From assembly GCA_037903475.1 (NCBI GenBank), contig JBAJFG010000445.1:1984001-2048000 (forward strand): 64,000 nucleotides of DNA. The letters run 5' to 3'. Both the position numbers and the translations under genes were made by a program. The stretch is from Ancylostoma caninum (Eukaryota > Nematoda > Chromadorea > Rhabditida > Ancylostomatidae). The notes beneath the pieces were generated by a model, which made no database searches, was not told where the DNA came from, and saw only the letters and a list, made by a program, of their open reading frames with translations. Of this stretch, positions 44,354 to 54,627 are shown one piece after another; the stretch's first letter is position 1, and each line of letters opens with the position of its first letter.

Positions 44354-44934
44354 CTGGTTTAATCGACCCGAGTTGTGTTCTCCCAGGTTTCGTCCACGGA
44401 CGTGAGCGGCGGCAACTTTATGCGAGAAGTTACAGACCGGTCCGCACCAAATGCCGTGCTCATAGTTTTCATGGATTTCCTTCTTGATTGATGCATGATT
44501 TTCAAAGTGCAGATATTCGGACTATGCTGCGTGGCCACGGACTCGTAGGGTGCAACCTTTTCATCGATGTACATACATACATACATGCATTCATACATTT
44601 ATGACGCTGTTTAAGATAGACGTTAAAAAGAATTGTAATCATTACATGCGAGTAGAGATTAGTGTAAACACTTTATTACATGCTGTAATAGTGAGCTAAA
44701 CTGCACCATTCATTTGTTAATGGGTAGTTATACTGGTGCTGGCAAATCTTTTGGAGGCATCAAGAGAGCTTAGAGCAGGAGCATTCTTGCTCGGAGATAG
44801 ATACGCCGCTTCCATTCGTAGTATGAAGCTCATGGCTTTTACTGACGTATGAGGATCCATAGAAAATTTTAAATTCTTCACCCCTAGTTACGAATGTAGC
44901 TAATGAAAAGAATTGCTTAACTTTGTCTAATACT
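44354..44934. other. No gene seen; short CATA tetranucleotide run
   Basis: (CATA)n at about 44570-44600. No supported exon. Confidence 0.4.
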
Positions 44935-45660
44935 AGCGCCCCTTCGGGACGCTAGAAAGTTAGGTGGGGCAGCCATTTGAGGCACGTAGAAAAGCTTCAC
45001 ACATGTGAAATGCATAGAGAATTAACAAAAAAGCAAGGCTGAACATTAACTGAGCTCAAACCCTCTTTATGAATTGCGTATATTCTATCAGTCTGGCCGC
45101 CTCACCAACGTCGAGCTTCCACACTTCTCGTGGTCCTTGCCTTCTTCCAGATTCTTAATCACACATCAACATGTAAAACTATTTCCCGATACAGTGGTAC
45201 TACCTACTGTTTTTTTTTTGTAAGTGCATTCATTCAACGCCTATGGACCCGTCATAGCCAGGCACTCCCATCTCTGCACAGGAGTATCTTCCAGATGGCT
45301 TAAGAATCTGTGTACAACTCAGCATAACCAACGTAGTGCGAATAATCATCTTTTTCACACTACTGGACCATTGCAGACGTTATCCTGGTGTTTTCCTTAC
45401 TAACGGCCACGGCAGACCCATTCTCCATCAGTGGGCCCTTATCCTGACGTTTCCCCCACTACTGGCCACGACGTACCTATTCTCCATCCGCTAACCAATA
45501 TCCTGGCGTTTTCCCTGGTAATGGCCACGGCAGACCCATTTTATCGTGGACCCGTATACTGACGTTTCCCCCATTACTCTTCCACGGCAGACCCATTCTC
45601 CATCCGTGGACCCGTATGTTGGCGTTTCCCCCATTAGGATGACCGGTTCTTCGTTCGTTC
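44935..45660 (-). mobile_element. Helitron-like element H2, copy d (inverted)
   Basis: On the minus strand it ends in the hairpin CTAGCGTCCC-GAA-GGGGCGCTAG before T. The tail has CCTCAAATGGCTGCCCCACC, and a tRNA-Met-like segment GTTGGTGAGGCGGCCAGACT, then GAATATACGCAATTCATAAA, matches copy a. Minisatellite C units (about 4) lie at 45360-45640. Confidence 0.6.
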
Positions 45661-46168
45661 TTCTTGTGTATTGGATTGTACTGTCCTTCTTAGAAACACT
45701 GACCCTAGGCTCCTTCTTAGAAACATTGATCCTAGGACTCCCTAATCTCTGCGGGACCTCATGACTAAGTGCGTCAAACGTACATCGTCAAGGCAAGGAC
45801 CGAGTGCGCCCCATCGCTGCGCGAACATCTCAAGATGTTCATCCGTTCATTTAAGGAGTATCACTTCCAGTGCACCATGATTCCGTGGGGATACTGCTAA
45901 AGCGCCAACAGAAGGGCTACTCTGCTCCGTACACTGCTGTTACGCAATGTCAAGCCGTTGTAAACATTCTTTCGCCCGGAGGGCTCGAGACCGCTAGAGT
46001 AGGGTCCCGTCACGAAAGCATTGTCTGAACCTCTCGCTTTCATCATTGACTGTATCCATTTTTCCGTCACTGCCGCCCGTATGGTGCTTTGTTAAGAGGA
46101 TCTCATTGGTTGTGTTGACGTTGAAAGACGTACAACACCAGCTGTCCGGTAGGTCCAGAATTTGTTGA
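45661..46168. other. No confident gene
   Basis: A short tandem echo, CTCCTTCTTAGAAACA / CTTCTTAGAAACATTGA, lies at about 45687-45730. No exon is supported. Confidence 0.35.
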
Positions 46169-47764
46169 GGAGTGTTTATACTTTTTCGCGACGCGAGGCG
46201 TCGCGGCGACGACCACAACACGCGCGACGCGAGGGGTGTTGGAGCCGTCGCATCGCCCTGCCGCGCCATGCTGAACGTCGCAAATTTACGTACCTACGCG
46301 AAATTACATGCACACTCCGATTAATAGGGGATCATGGGGTTTCACTGGTTGTTTTGAACCTCTTGCTACCGCACGTGGTCTGGAATGTTCAGAAAAACTT
46401 CTCGGGGATTTTCAATGGTGATCTTTGCGATGGCTGCAATTTTGCGCAGTGTTCTTCGCCAAGGATGTTTGTTTCCAAGATATGGAAGAACGCATTGCGG
46501 GTTTTTCTCATTTATTTGTCCAGAGATTTTTTTTTTGCATTTGAGTTATCAGAATGGTTTTCTTCTATGCATACATAGTTGTAGTCCCGTGTTTCGCCGT
46601 TTTGTATATTTTTCAGTGTTTTGAACGTCGCAAATTTATCTTATGGGGATCTCTGTGGAGGTCGATGTTTTTTGATCCTTTGCTTGTCGTGTAATTTTCT
46701 GATCCATTTGGGAGTTTCGTTTCACTAAGTCATGATAAAGTCCTGCGCTTTCGATCTTCCCCAGTCTTTCACCGGTTAGAGGTGTATATTCGTGTCATTT
46801 CTGGGTGAGAGAGAGGGGAGGGGTTCTTTCACTGATTTCAAAAAAAAAAACACAAAACCAAACCGGAACGGTGGAAGATCATACAAAGTGTGGCGAAACT
46901 ACCCTACATTTACCTATGAATCATTATCGCACTGATCGAACGTTGTTCTAAACCACCTGTACAACAATGTCTAGTACATGAAAAGGAAACACTTTCTCTG
47001 ATAACTGTGCAGCACGGACGCAGCACGAACGGGTAATGGTTCGACTAGAAACGTTAACAGCAATGGTTCCTAGTTGCTGACATCTTCCCCTCGATTGCTG
47101 ATCAAGCTTTCTTCCCTTAAGCAGCAATTGCTGATGGATGGCAGCAAAGGAGGGGAGCATGGCAGCAACTGGGAATCGTTGCTGCTAGCGTTTCTACCCG
47201 AACCATTACGCCGTTTGGGTTGCGTTCCTGCTGTACAGTTATCAGAGTTCGATAACTCAAATTCAAAAGAGAATTTCTAACACAACATATGGATGGAACA
47301 TGTATATCTACATTGCGTTCTTCCATTGCTACGTTCTTCCATACATAGTAAGCGCTCATAAACAGCGGGCAACATCAAAAACATATACACCTCACAAAAC
47401 TACTCCCTAAAACACATACGACGCGTCGAGTTTCGTTTACATTCATATCTCCAACTAACTTCGTCTAATTCCGCAGGTTTTGGACTAGAACAGCTGGGAA
47501 AAATATATGGAGCAGTGGCCAACTCCGATCCGCAACATCAGCGAAACCATTGCGTCGCGTCTGCTAGCAGGCACGACGCGAATTCGCGTTGTTTTTCAAG
47601 AAAAAAGTATAAACAAGGCGCGACGTCGCCCCGCGACGTAGCGTCGCGCTGGAAAACGCTAACTATCACATCGGAAACATTGTTTGCCCATGCATCCACT
47701 CAGAACCCATCGCATTTGAACAGTTTGCTAGGACGCGACGGTCGCGTCGAAGTATAAACGCTCC
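46169..47764. mobile_element. TIR element with GGAGYGTTTATACTT ends
   Basis: 1596 bp. TIRs of 15 bp (GGAGTGTTTATACTT; complement of the right end GGAGCGTTTATACTT) are followed by CGCGACG-rich subterminal repeats on both sides (46187-46275; 47560-47755, including an internal AAGTATAAAC). Flanks TTTGTTGA and TTTAGCAT do not match, so no target duplication is claimed. The GGAG start recalls Merlin. There is no transposase. A large palindrome sits inside (46996-47247). Confidence 0.6.
46996..47247. repeat. Palindrome with arms of about 110 bp
   Basis: Left CTCTGATAACTGTGCAGCA, GTAATGGTTCGACTAGAAAC, CAGTTGCTG-like; the complement of the right arm reads CTCTGATAACTGTACAGCAG, GTAATGGTTCGGGTAGAAAC. 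Identity is about 80-85 percent, centred near 47110. Probably a nested MITE. Confidence 0.75.
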
Positions 47765-48731
47765 TTTAGCATCTCGGAATACTTCTTGAATGGAAGGGGC
47801 TCAATGTATTCATAGAACATAATGGGCTCTATTTTTTCTCGGAGTTCAATTTTCTAGAATTTCATTTTTTGGGGCTCGATGAGAATTCGATGAAAAATTT
47901 GGCGAATTTCCCATCGATTTCCCATCTAAATTGCGGGAGCACGAGCCTCTCGCAATTTTTCGTGGAGCCAGATTCTGTAATCCGATGAAAAATTTTCTCT
48001 TCTACAACTCATAGAAGAAAACCTTTTTTATATCTGCAAGTGGCTTTCCAGTAATTTTAAAAACAGATCCACTCCATTTCCACCATCTCCTGAAACTGCG
48101 ATGTTTTCCTTTCTTCAACTCCTACACACACAGAGAGTTTGCCTACTATCAAAGCAACACTACTTAACCATCGAGCTCCAAAAACATATGAAGGCCTACA
48201 AAATTGAAACTCCGGGATAAGATAGAGAAGAACATGCTCTACGAATATGGTGAAAAGCGGCTACTGATACCAAGTGAGAGAAAAGCAGCGCGGGGTCAAA
48301 TTCGCCCTTCTTTCAGAGGAACTGACGTGCCCTGCAGGCGAATTCTAGCATGTGCAGTCCATCGATTCCGCTTCACACACTTCATTTCCAAACGTTTTCA
48401 CCCTCTTTACTTCACAGTAAATTCGAAATTCCGATCCGTGCAAAATTCTCTTGAAGGCGCCAGGAATCGGACACGTGAAAGCACTGAAGCCGACTTCTCG
48501 CATGCGCTGTCAATCAGCCCTGTTTGGGCACGTAATGACGTGATCGTTCTTGTTAGCAGTCTGGTCCGATCGGATAAGGAAGGATGCACACGGTCGTTTT
48601 AGCTCACTTTTGCGCTTTTGTTAGGTTTCTGCTGTCTTCTTCCTCGAAACTGCTCGACGTGCAGAGAAAACATGTGGGAGCGAGAGGAGGGAGGAGGGGG
48701 GGGGTCGCATTAAAGACCGTTTTTTCCACAG
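47765..48731. other. No confident gene; open plus frame
   Basis: A 132-codon plus frame (48204-48602) begins with ATG and is basic, without a known motif. A G-run follows at about 48690-48710. The region might hold the promoter and first exon of the exon at 48732, but no donor can be paired with confidence. Confidence 0.3.
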
Positions 48732-48915
48732 TCATGCTTGACCCTGACCACACAGAATACCGTGGCCGTGTTTAGTCTACTCTTCGCATTCTGCGGATGC
48801 GCCACGTCTTCCGGTTTCTACCGCCAACTATCAGATCATGAGAGAGATATTGGGAGCAACGTCATTGATCATAAAAAATTTTCATTAGTAGTTACCAAAA
48901 TGGTCCAGCTTCTCC
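48732..48915 (+). CDS. Candidate exon of a secreted protein
   Basis: A good acceptor (TTTTTTCCACAG) and donor (GTGAGTAC) enclose a frame with a hydrophobic run NTVAVFSLLFAFCGCATSSG, like a signal peptide core with cleavage near ATSS-G, then FYRQLSDHERDIGSN. No ATG precedes the run in frame, so the start would be in an upstream exon. Alternatively the hydrophobic run is a membrane segment. The family is unknown. Confidence 0.35.
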
Positions 48916-49017
48916 GTGAGTACACATCTTCCTTTCAATGACGGGAACTTTTTGTACTTAGGCTCTGCATCTCTTCTTTCTTTGTATATAACAACCTTAA
49001 ATATAATATTTTAAAGC

Positions 49018-49990
49018 TCACACAGTTTGATCGAAGTAACTGTCACTGACACAATTAAATAAACGAACCTTGCACGAAATCTCTCCTCCTTCACGTATTT
49101 CTGGTGGATCGAAATTGATTTCTACCTGTACTGGCGACACCCACGTAAAGTTTAATTTGCCAGCTGAATCGAAACGATCTTGATCCGAAGAATTCTGTTA
49201 AGAATGTCGAAGGAGTAAGTGTATGCATAAAATTCACCTCGTAGGGTACAAGACATTCAAGCTTATGCATGAAGTGTGGGTTTACTCGGCCCCAAAATGA
49301 ATGTGTGCGCAAAAATACTCGACTTAACCAAATTTTGGTGGTTCTCCTTTGCACAGGTTGAAGAGCTGAGATTAGAAATCTTCTGTGGTGATAGATATCC
49401 CCGCGTTCAAGCGCGTTTGTATTTCTACGGATGAAAAGTGCTATGTTATAAAAATAAAATGAAGGGGCTTGAACAAAGTGGGTAGAAGGGATGGAGTGTC
49501 ACTGATTTTGAACTCGACAACACTGCAGGCGACTGAACATCTACACTGAACGATGTCAGTGAAATGTTTCGACACTCCTTCACACAGATAAGACTGATAT
49601 TTGGAAGGTGGAACAGCAGGATTCTGGTCGAGGGTGAGGTGTAGTTGAGAAAGGTAACAATACGAATAACTGCATACGCTAATATAGATCCTTCCAGGAG
49701 CAGATGTGATGGGGAGGAAATATTACACGCAAGTGTCAATGTCGATATGTTATCATGTGGAATCTAGAGATTACGAAGTAAATCCAGACAAGTAAAAGAA
49801 TGGCAGAAAAATATTAAGTCGCTGACAGCAAAAAGTGCTGGTTGCCAAACTCGACGATGTTCTTTTTGGATGGGAACTCGGCTGTCGCCAACCAAAAGCG
49901 AGAGAGGAAATGTAGTGTTTATGCAGATACCATGAGCTATCGTAGCTATCTCCTGTTTGCCCACCGGAGAAAGCTCATTGGCGAATTTTT
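49018..49990 (-). CDS. Candidate host gene, 3' exons, extracellular-type beta domains
   Basis: Minus-strand exons: 49763 to about 49470 after CGTAATCTCTAG (LTLACNISSPSHLLLEGSIL, FLNYTSPSTRILLFHLPNIS); 49238-49424 (187 bp, ALERGDIYHHRRFL, FWGRVNPHFMHKLECLVPYE); 49193-49018, ending in a stop (GKLNFTWVSPVQVEINFD, then PPEIREGGEISCKV). The last two exons join at phase 0 and both borders are GT-AG. A further open stretch at about 49830-49990 (NELSPVGKQEIATIAHG) may be an upstream exon. N-glycosylation sites and Ig-like EGG.ISCKV suggest an extracellular protein. No known family can be named. Confidence 0.45.
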
Positions 49991-50099
49991 TGCCACCGCC
50001 AGCGATTTATTATTTAACCGAGTCTGTCTCGGACCCGTGCAACACATTGATAACAGGACGTTTAAAATTTTCACCTTCAATAAATATTCTTGACTGATT

Positions 50100-50514
50100 C
50101 TTTTTTCTAGAACTGTGAAGCAGTTACTCGATTCGCTGTTTTTAAAGGTTCTCTGAGAAATCCCAGTGAGGGCTCGAAACATTTTTGGACCCGTTTTCTA
50201 GTCTCTACTTGTATCCGGAGAATAAAATCTGTCAAAGGGGTGGGGGTACAACGGCTTCAAAAACTGAAAGAATAGGCTATGATGGCAGGCTGTAAGAGGG
50301 GTTCAGCTGCACATGCTAGCAGCACCGCTCGATGTTTTGCCGCAAAACCCCTCTAACGATATTCTCCACGCTATCGTGGCTTTGAAGCCTTTCACATACA
50401 CTGTTTTCCTGAACTCTTAGGCAGCTATTACGTTCTGAAGTGTTTAACAAAAGAAGTAGTAATGAGTCTTTTTCTAATGATGAGCACCTATTCGCGCTTA
50501 GTCTGCGTTTCACG
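50100..50514. other. No confident gene
   Basis: A small minus-strand frame at 50316-50513 has no motif. Leads into the GT tract of an H1 element. Confidence 0.35.
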
Positions 50515-51635
50515 TGTGTGTGTGTGTGTCAGTGCGTAACGAAATTCTAGGATTGGTCAGTGATGGTGATTACGAGGTCATCTAAAAGAGGAGAAGACGG
50601 GTGTGGTGGTGTTCAAGGAATGAGGTGAAGCTCTGATGGAAAGAAGTGCAGAGCAACGGGTCCACAGCGCTGATAAGGGTGCGTCGGCGTCCAGAAGAGG
50701 GGAGAGACGGGTCCACCGCTGTGATAGTGGTGCGCTGGCGTCCAGAAATGGGGTAGAGGGGTCCACAGCGGTGATAAGGGTGCGCCAGAGGCGGGTCCAC
50801 CGCCGTGATAAAGATGCGCTAAAGCCCAGAGGTGGAAGAGACGGGTCCACCGCTGTGATAATGGTGGGCCAGCGCCCAGAAGTGGAGGAGACGGGTACAC
50901 TGCTGTGATGAGGGTGCGCCGGCGCCTAAAAGTTTAAAAACATTAAGACGCGGGGATATTTCAGCTCATCCTCTTATCACACCGTTGGACACGTCAGCCG
51001 GCGACTCTCCCACTTTGCGCTGGGGCAGCTTTACCCAAGATTGCACGCCACAGCCGTAGTCGCGTCATAGTCACCTATCCGTAGGCGGGACTAAGTGTTG
51101 TTGGAGAAGTGCGATTGCGCCGATTAAAAAGAGGAACATTATACGACGTGTTCTCCTCCAAGTGATGGCCATATCGGGTCCCAACATATGTGTGCGCCAA
51201 ACCATAGTAAGTGTACAATATGTGTTTCTATCATTTCTTCCGTCTGACACCAACCACAACGGTTGGTTCCATCTCATTTGTATCTAGCCATACCTCACCA
51301 CCCTCTTTCATATGCTTATAACTTTACCAACCATAGCATGCAAGAACCGGGAACCATTTTCTCCCATCACTCCGCGGTAAATCGGTCGTAGGTAGCTGCT
51401 GCAGTCAATCGAAAGCTGCAGCAAAACAGGATGTTACTACTTTGTAGCGTATCCACTGGCGTAGGGGAAAGATAGCTAGAAAAGCAATACAATGACACAT
51501 TTCCCGTTGATTTTCCATTAGGAAAATCGGTAGGACAATATGCTACATTGATGTGGTTATAAGATGAGTTAATGTGAGCGAAGCGAGCATTAGAATAAGT
51601 CTGGAAGTGCAGTGGTAGCCGGACGGCCAGACTGG
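50515..51635 (+). mobile_element. Helitron-like element H1, copy d
   Basis: A short GT tract (50515-50528), core GGATTGGTCAGTGATGGTGA, minisatellite A (50580-50940), about 600 bp of unique sequence and the 3' terminus GAGCGAAGCGAGCATTAG, GGTAGCCGGACGGCCAGA, CTGG before T (51632-51635). The terminus is nearly identical to that of copy a at 2863. Confidence 0.55.
50580..50940 (+). repeat. Minisatellite A array
   Basis: About six units: GACGGGTCCACCGCTGTGAT, AAGGGTGCGCCGGCGTCCAG, AGTGGAGGAGACGGGT. The minus-strand frames of 70-95 codons here are artefacts. Confidence 0.88.
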
Positions 51636-52084
51636 TGTCCTATACAATTCTCTTTTGTGACGGCGCATGCCTATTTTGTTAGCTTAGATGCAGTGCATAT
51701 TATGTTGCATGGAGTAAGATGCTTCCGAAAACGTTATTTGAAGCAAAGAGATCAAGGAGGTGAAGATTGTCTTTGCCTGCTTTGGCTGAATTCTGCTCCC
51801 CTGGACTCCAAAGGTGCTTGCAGTTCGAGCTCCTTGACCGTGGCCATGCACTCACAACCCCCTCGACCTTTCACTCGCGATAAATAGCGAAATGACCTTT
51901 CCGGTAAGCACTGAGAACCTCTCCATCTTTCCCTGCCTTTTTTTCTGTGGATATCTACCTTAGTCACCGAGGATTCTATTCGAAAACGAAGGAAAAATCG
52001 GCATCCCCTCGACTCTTTTAGCGATGAGTTACCCGGCGAGAAACAGACATATTTCGTAATATGTCCTAGCTCTTCATTCTAGAT
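51636..52084. other. No confident gene
   Basis: A 91-codon plus frame at 51612-51887 overlaps the H1 terminus and has no motif. Confidence 0.3.
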
Positions 52085-52320
52085 TATTACGACGTTCACT
52101 GGCGATACATTTGGCGAGATTTGTTTCGCAACCACGTAGACGAGCTTGCCAGCTACCTACGCAAACAAACCTCGTGAAATGTATTGCTAAACAAGAAGTG
52201 TGTAAAATGTATTGCCGAACAAAACACGTCGAATGTATCGCCACGCAAAAATTGCCATTTGTATCGTCACAGGAACCTTGCCAATTGTATCGCCAAACAA
52301 AAGGGTTATCAAGCCTAACG
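52085..52320 (+). repeat. Degenerate repeat of about 28 bp, TGTATTGCC(A)AACAAA motif
   Basis: Successive ATGTATTGCTAAACAAGAA, ATGTATTGCCGAACAAAAC, ATGTATCGCCACGCAAAAA, TTGTATCGTCACAGGAACC and TTGTATCGCCAAACAAAAG at 22-30-base spacing. Related words recur at 53395-53520 (AATGTCTTACCAAGCAAAA, AATGTGTTGCCAAATAC). Not seen elsewhere in the window. Confidence 0.6.
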
Positions 52321-52462
52321 TAACGGATTTACGAATCAACGAAAAGCCCAAAAACCAGTCAGATTCCAATTCGTTAAAAACCACGTAGCGTCTGAAACTG
52401 AAATGCATACTTTTCTCGCAAGATTATAAGCATAACCACGACGATTGTGAATCATGTTATGC

Positions 52463-52524
52463 AGTAAGGCACCCGAAGAACAAACTTTTATGAAGTAAGG
52501 CACCCGAAGAACAAACTTTTATGA
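52463..52524 (+). repeat. 31-bp perfect tandem duplication
   Basis: AGTAAGGCACCCGAAGAACA and on, repeated exactly twice (52463-52493, 52494-52524). Confidence 0.95.
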
Positions 52525-53550
52525 ACATCTCATCATCTCAGCTTTCATGAACTAAAGCCATGGCAGTGGGTACAGCTGTATGATTATAGAGGTATCTCAA
52601 TGAGAACTTTCATAAATCTGCATCTATTTTAAGAAATGGGCGAATACCTTGCGCAGAAGCCATTCTTTATTGATTTTCTTGAGTATCGGAGGAACAACAA
52701 TTAATACCTCGATATTCCCTCATATCACAATGTTTGCATATAAATACCTTCCCGCTCCGGCAACTAAGTGCAAGCGCCTCTTCTCACCAGCAGCTTGATT
52801 GTATCAGATCTAAGAACCGGGTCGACTGTGGGAAACTTGAAAAAACTGTTCTTTTTGCACCATATTAATAACATAACAACTCTAAGGTACGCCTACTCGT
52901 CTTGTTCTGTCTCTTTATTTTATAAAGCCCAAGATCTTAAGAGTTCGCATCAGTTCCTGTTGCCAAATATTCGTTGTGAAAATTGTGAAGCAAAATGATC
53001 CAACTCTCACGCAAAGAGATTTCTACCATTTTTCTATTTTTTAGTCGTCTGACGATTACCTATGTTTGTTTTTCTGTATGCATTGAAAAAAGATTGCGAT
53101 TTTTGAAAGGTTTTGATCTTGTATACCTTATTTCCAGAGCCAGAAATAATAAATGTTTGCATTTGCTTCAACTGTTTCTTGAATCTACAGTTTATTTGAT
53201 TTGATTATTTGTCAGGGAAATTGACTGCTTGTCATACTTGATAAAACTTATCAAAATAATCAAAAATCCATTTTCTGAAGAATTAGCGTATTAATGGATT
53301 AACGCACTAACCCGTAGCTGCCATTTTCGGCCCAATGTAACGAATTAAGGGATTAACGGAATCCGAAATTTTTCCCTTCAGATTCTTTTCCCCTTTGCAT
53401 TGCCAAACGGTTTCTTCACCCATTCTCCCGTGAAATGTCTTACCAAGCAAAATTTTGCCCTGTAAAATGTGTTGCCAAATACTTCTCTTGCTAATTGTAT
53501 AATTGTACCAAATATCAGAGTAGGATCTAACAATAGCAGAGGACTTCCTG
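52525..53550. other. AT-rich spacer, no gene
   Basis: Positions 53280-53360 contain TTAATGGATTAACGCACTAACC and TTAAGGGATTAACGG, short repeats of the ATTAACG word. The second block of the TGTATTGCC motif lies at 53395-53520. Confidence 0.4.
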
Positions 53551-53579
53551 TTTGAGGTATATTTTATTTGTGAGTATCA

Positions 53580-53955
53580 GTTTTTTTGACGAAAAATTGG
53601 CTGGGTCTTCCTTGTCCTTTGAAAGCCGTAAAAAAACGAAACCTAATGATTCCGTCGGCACAGGCGCAACAGAGGATGGAAGCGCAAGCTGTATAGTGGA
53701 AGAAAAGAAGGGTTTGAGTTCTTCCGAGATGGCATATCAGAAAAAACTTTGCTCCAGATGGACTGCGATCAAAGGTCGAAGCCTTTTGGAGAGAAGAGGC
53801 GCAAGGAATTCATGCCCTCAAAAACAGTTACGAAGCAGCAACCCTTGTGAATACTCTCACCCCTACTGCTTACTTGCAGGTTCGCAGCGCACAACACTCT
53901 GAAAGCGCGCAAATGGTCATTCCTGAAGACAACGGCGTTTTGCAGACCGCCTATT
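53580..53955 (+). pseudogene. Coding-like segment with a frame change, unknown family
   Basis: First frame: DEKLAGSSLSFESRKKTKPN to SSSEMAYQKKLCSRW. The overlapping second frame continues DGLRSKVEAFWREEAQGI, HALKNSYEAATLVNTLTPTA and SAQMVIPEDNGVLQTAY to a stop. The helical, charged character of both suggests one coding region disrupted by a one-base indel near 53740. The product is unknown. Confidence 0.35.
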
Positions 53956-54382
53956 AGTGAACTCAATTTTTCCTGATCTTAATTGAAAAAGGCCCTTCGT
54001 GACTGGTGCAAAATACGCGAATTGCACAAGGCTTCGTTAGTGGGCGCTATGGAGTGCGCGCGGTGCGGTCCCGAAGCGATCGTGGAGTCACGTGAGCGCG
54101 CCTCGCCGTTGAAATGTTAGATTTCGTAATCATTTGTGTTTGTGCTTCTGTGGAGTGCGTGATTTTATGGTTTTGAAGTGAGGCACTCGTCAAAATCAAT
54201 TGTGCTCATGCACGTTTAGCTCTCTTGACGTCTCACTTTCCCTACTATGATCTCTCTTCTCTTCCTATGCCCATTTTAGTGATTACATCGTTATGCTCAT
54301 GCACTATGTTCCCTGTTTCTAATGATTCTCTTGAATGTGAACATCACTTTTGTGAATACTGCAGATTACTTTTTCACGGGTG

Positions 54383-54549
54383 GATTGACAATTGCAGCGC
54401 ATGCGCAGTGCAGTTGTCAATCTGAAGCAACTCTTTGATTTCTAAGTAGTCAAACGATTTTCGAAAATCCCTTTTGAATAGGAATTCGTTCGCTTGTTAT
54501 GTGACGACAACCATTGCATCGCGTGCGCAGTGCAGTTGTCAATCTGAAG
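54383..54549. repeat. Palindrome on GCATGC and a diverged direct repeat
   Basis: GATTGACAATTGCA and its near complement TGCAGTTGTCAATC surround GCGCATGCGCAG at 54383-54423. A second copy, GCGTGCGCAGTGCAGTTGTC, lies at 54521-54545, with the following AATCTGAAG also shared, as is GATTTTCGARAATC further on. The GCATGCGC core resembles an NRF-1 type site, which is only suggestive. Confidence 0.5.
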
Positions 54550-54627
54550 AAACATGATGATTTTCGAGAATCGGTTTTGTTGGATGCAGAGCATGTTTTA
54601 TTTTAGTGCATGTTTTTTTTATTTCAG

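Noticed and set aside
46169..47764. Merlin assignment for the 1.6-kb TIR element
   Set aside because: GGAG start fits, but the 8-bp flanks TTTGTTGA and TTTAGCAT do not match.
48204..48602. 132-codon ATG-started gene
   Set aside because: Basic composition, no motif, no splice partner; kept only as an unconfirmed frame in the spacer entry.
50578..50900. Proline/Trp-rich minus-strand frames
   Set aside because: Minisatellite A array; repeated unit near a multiple of three.
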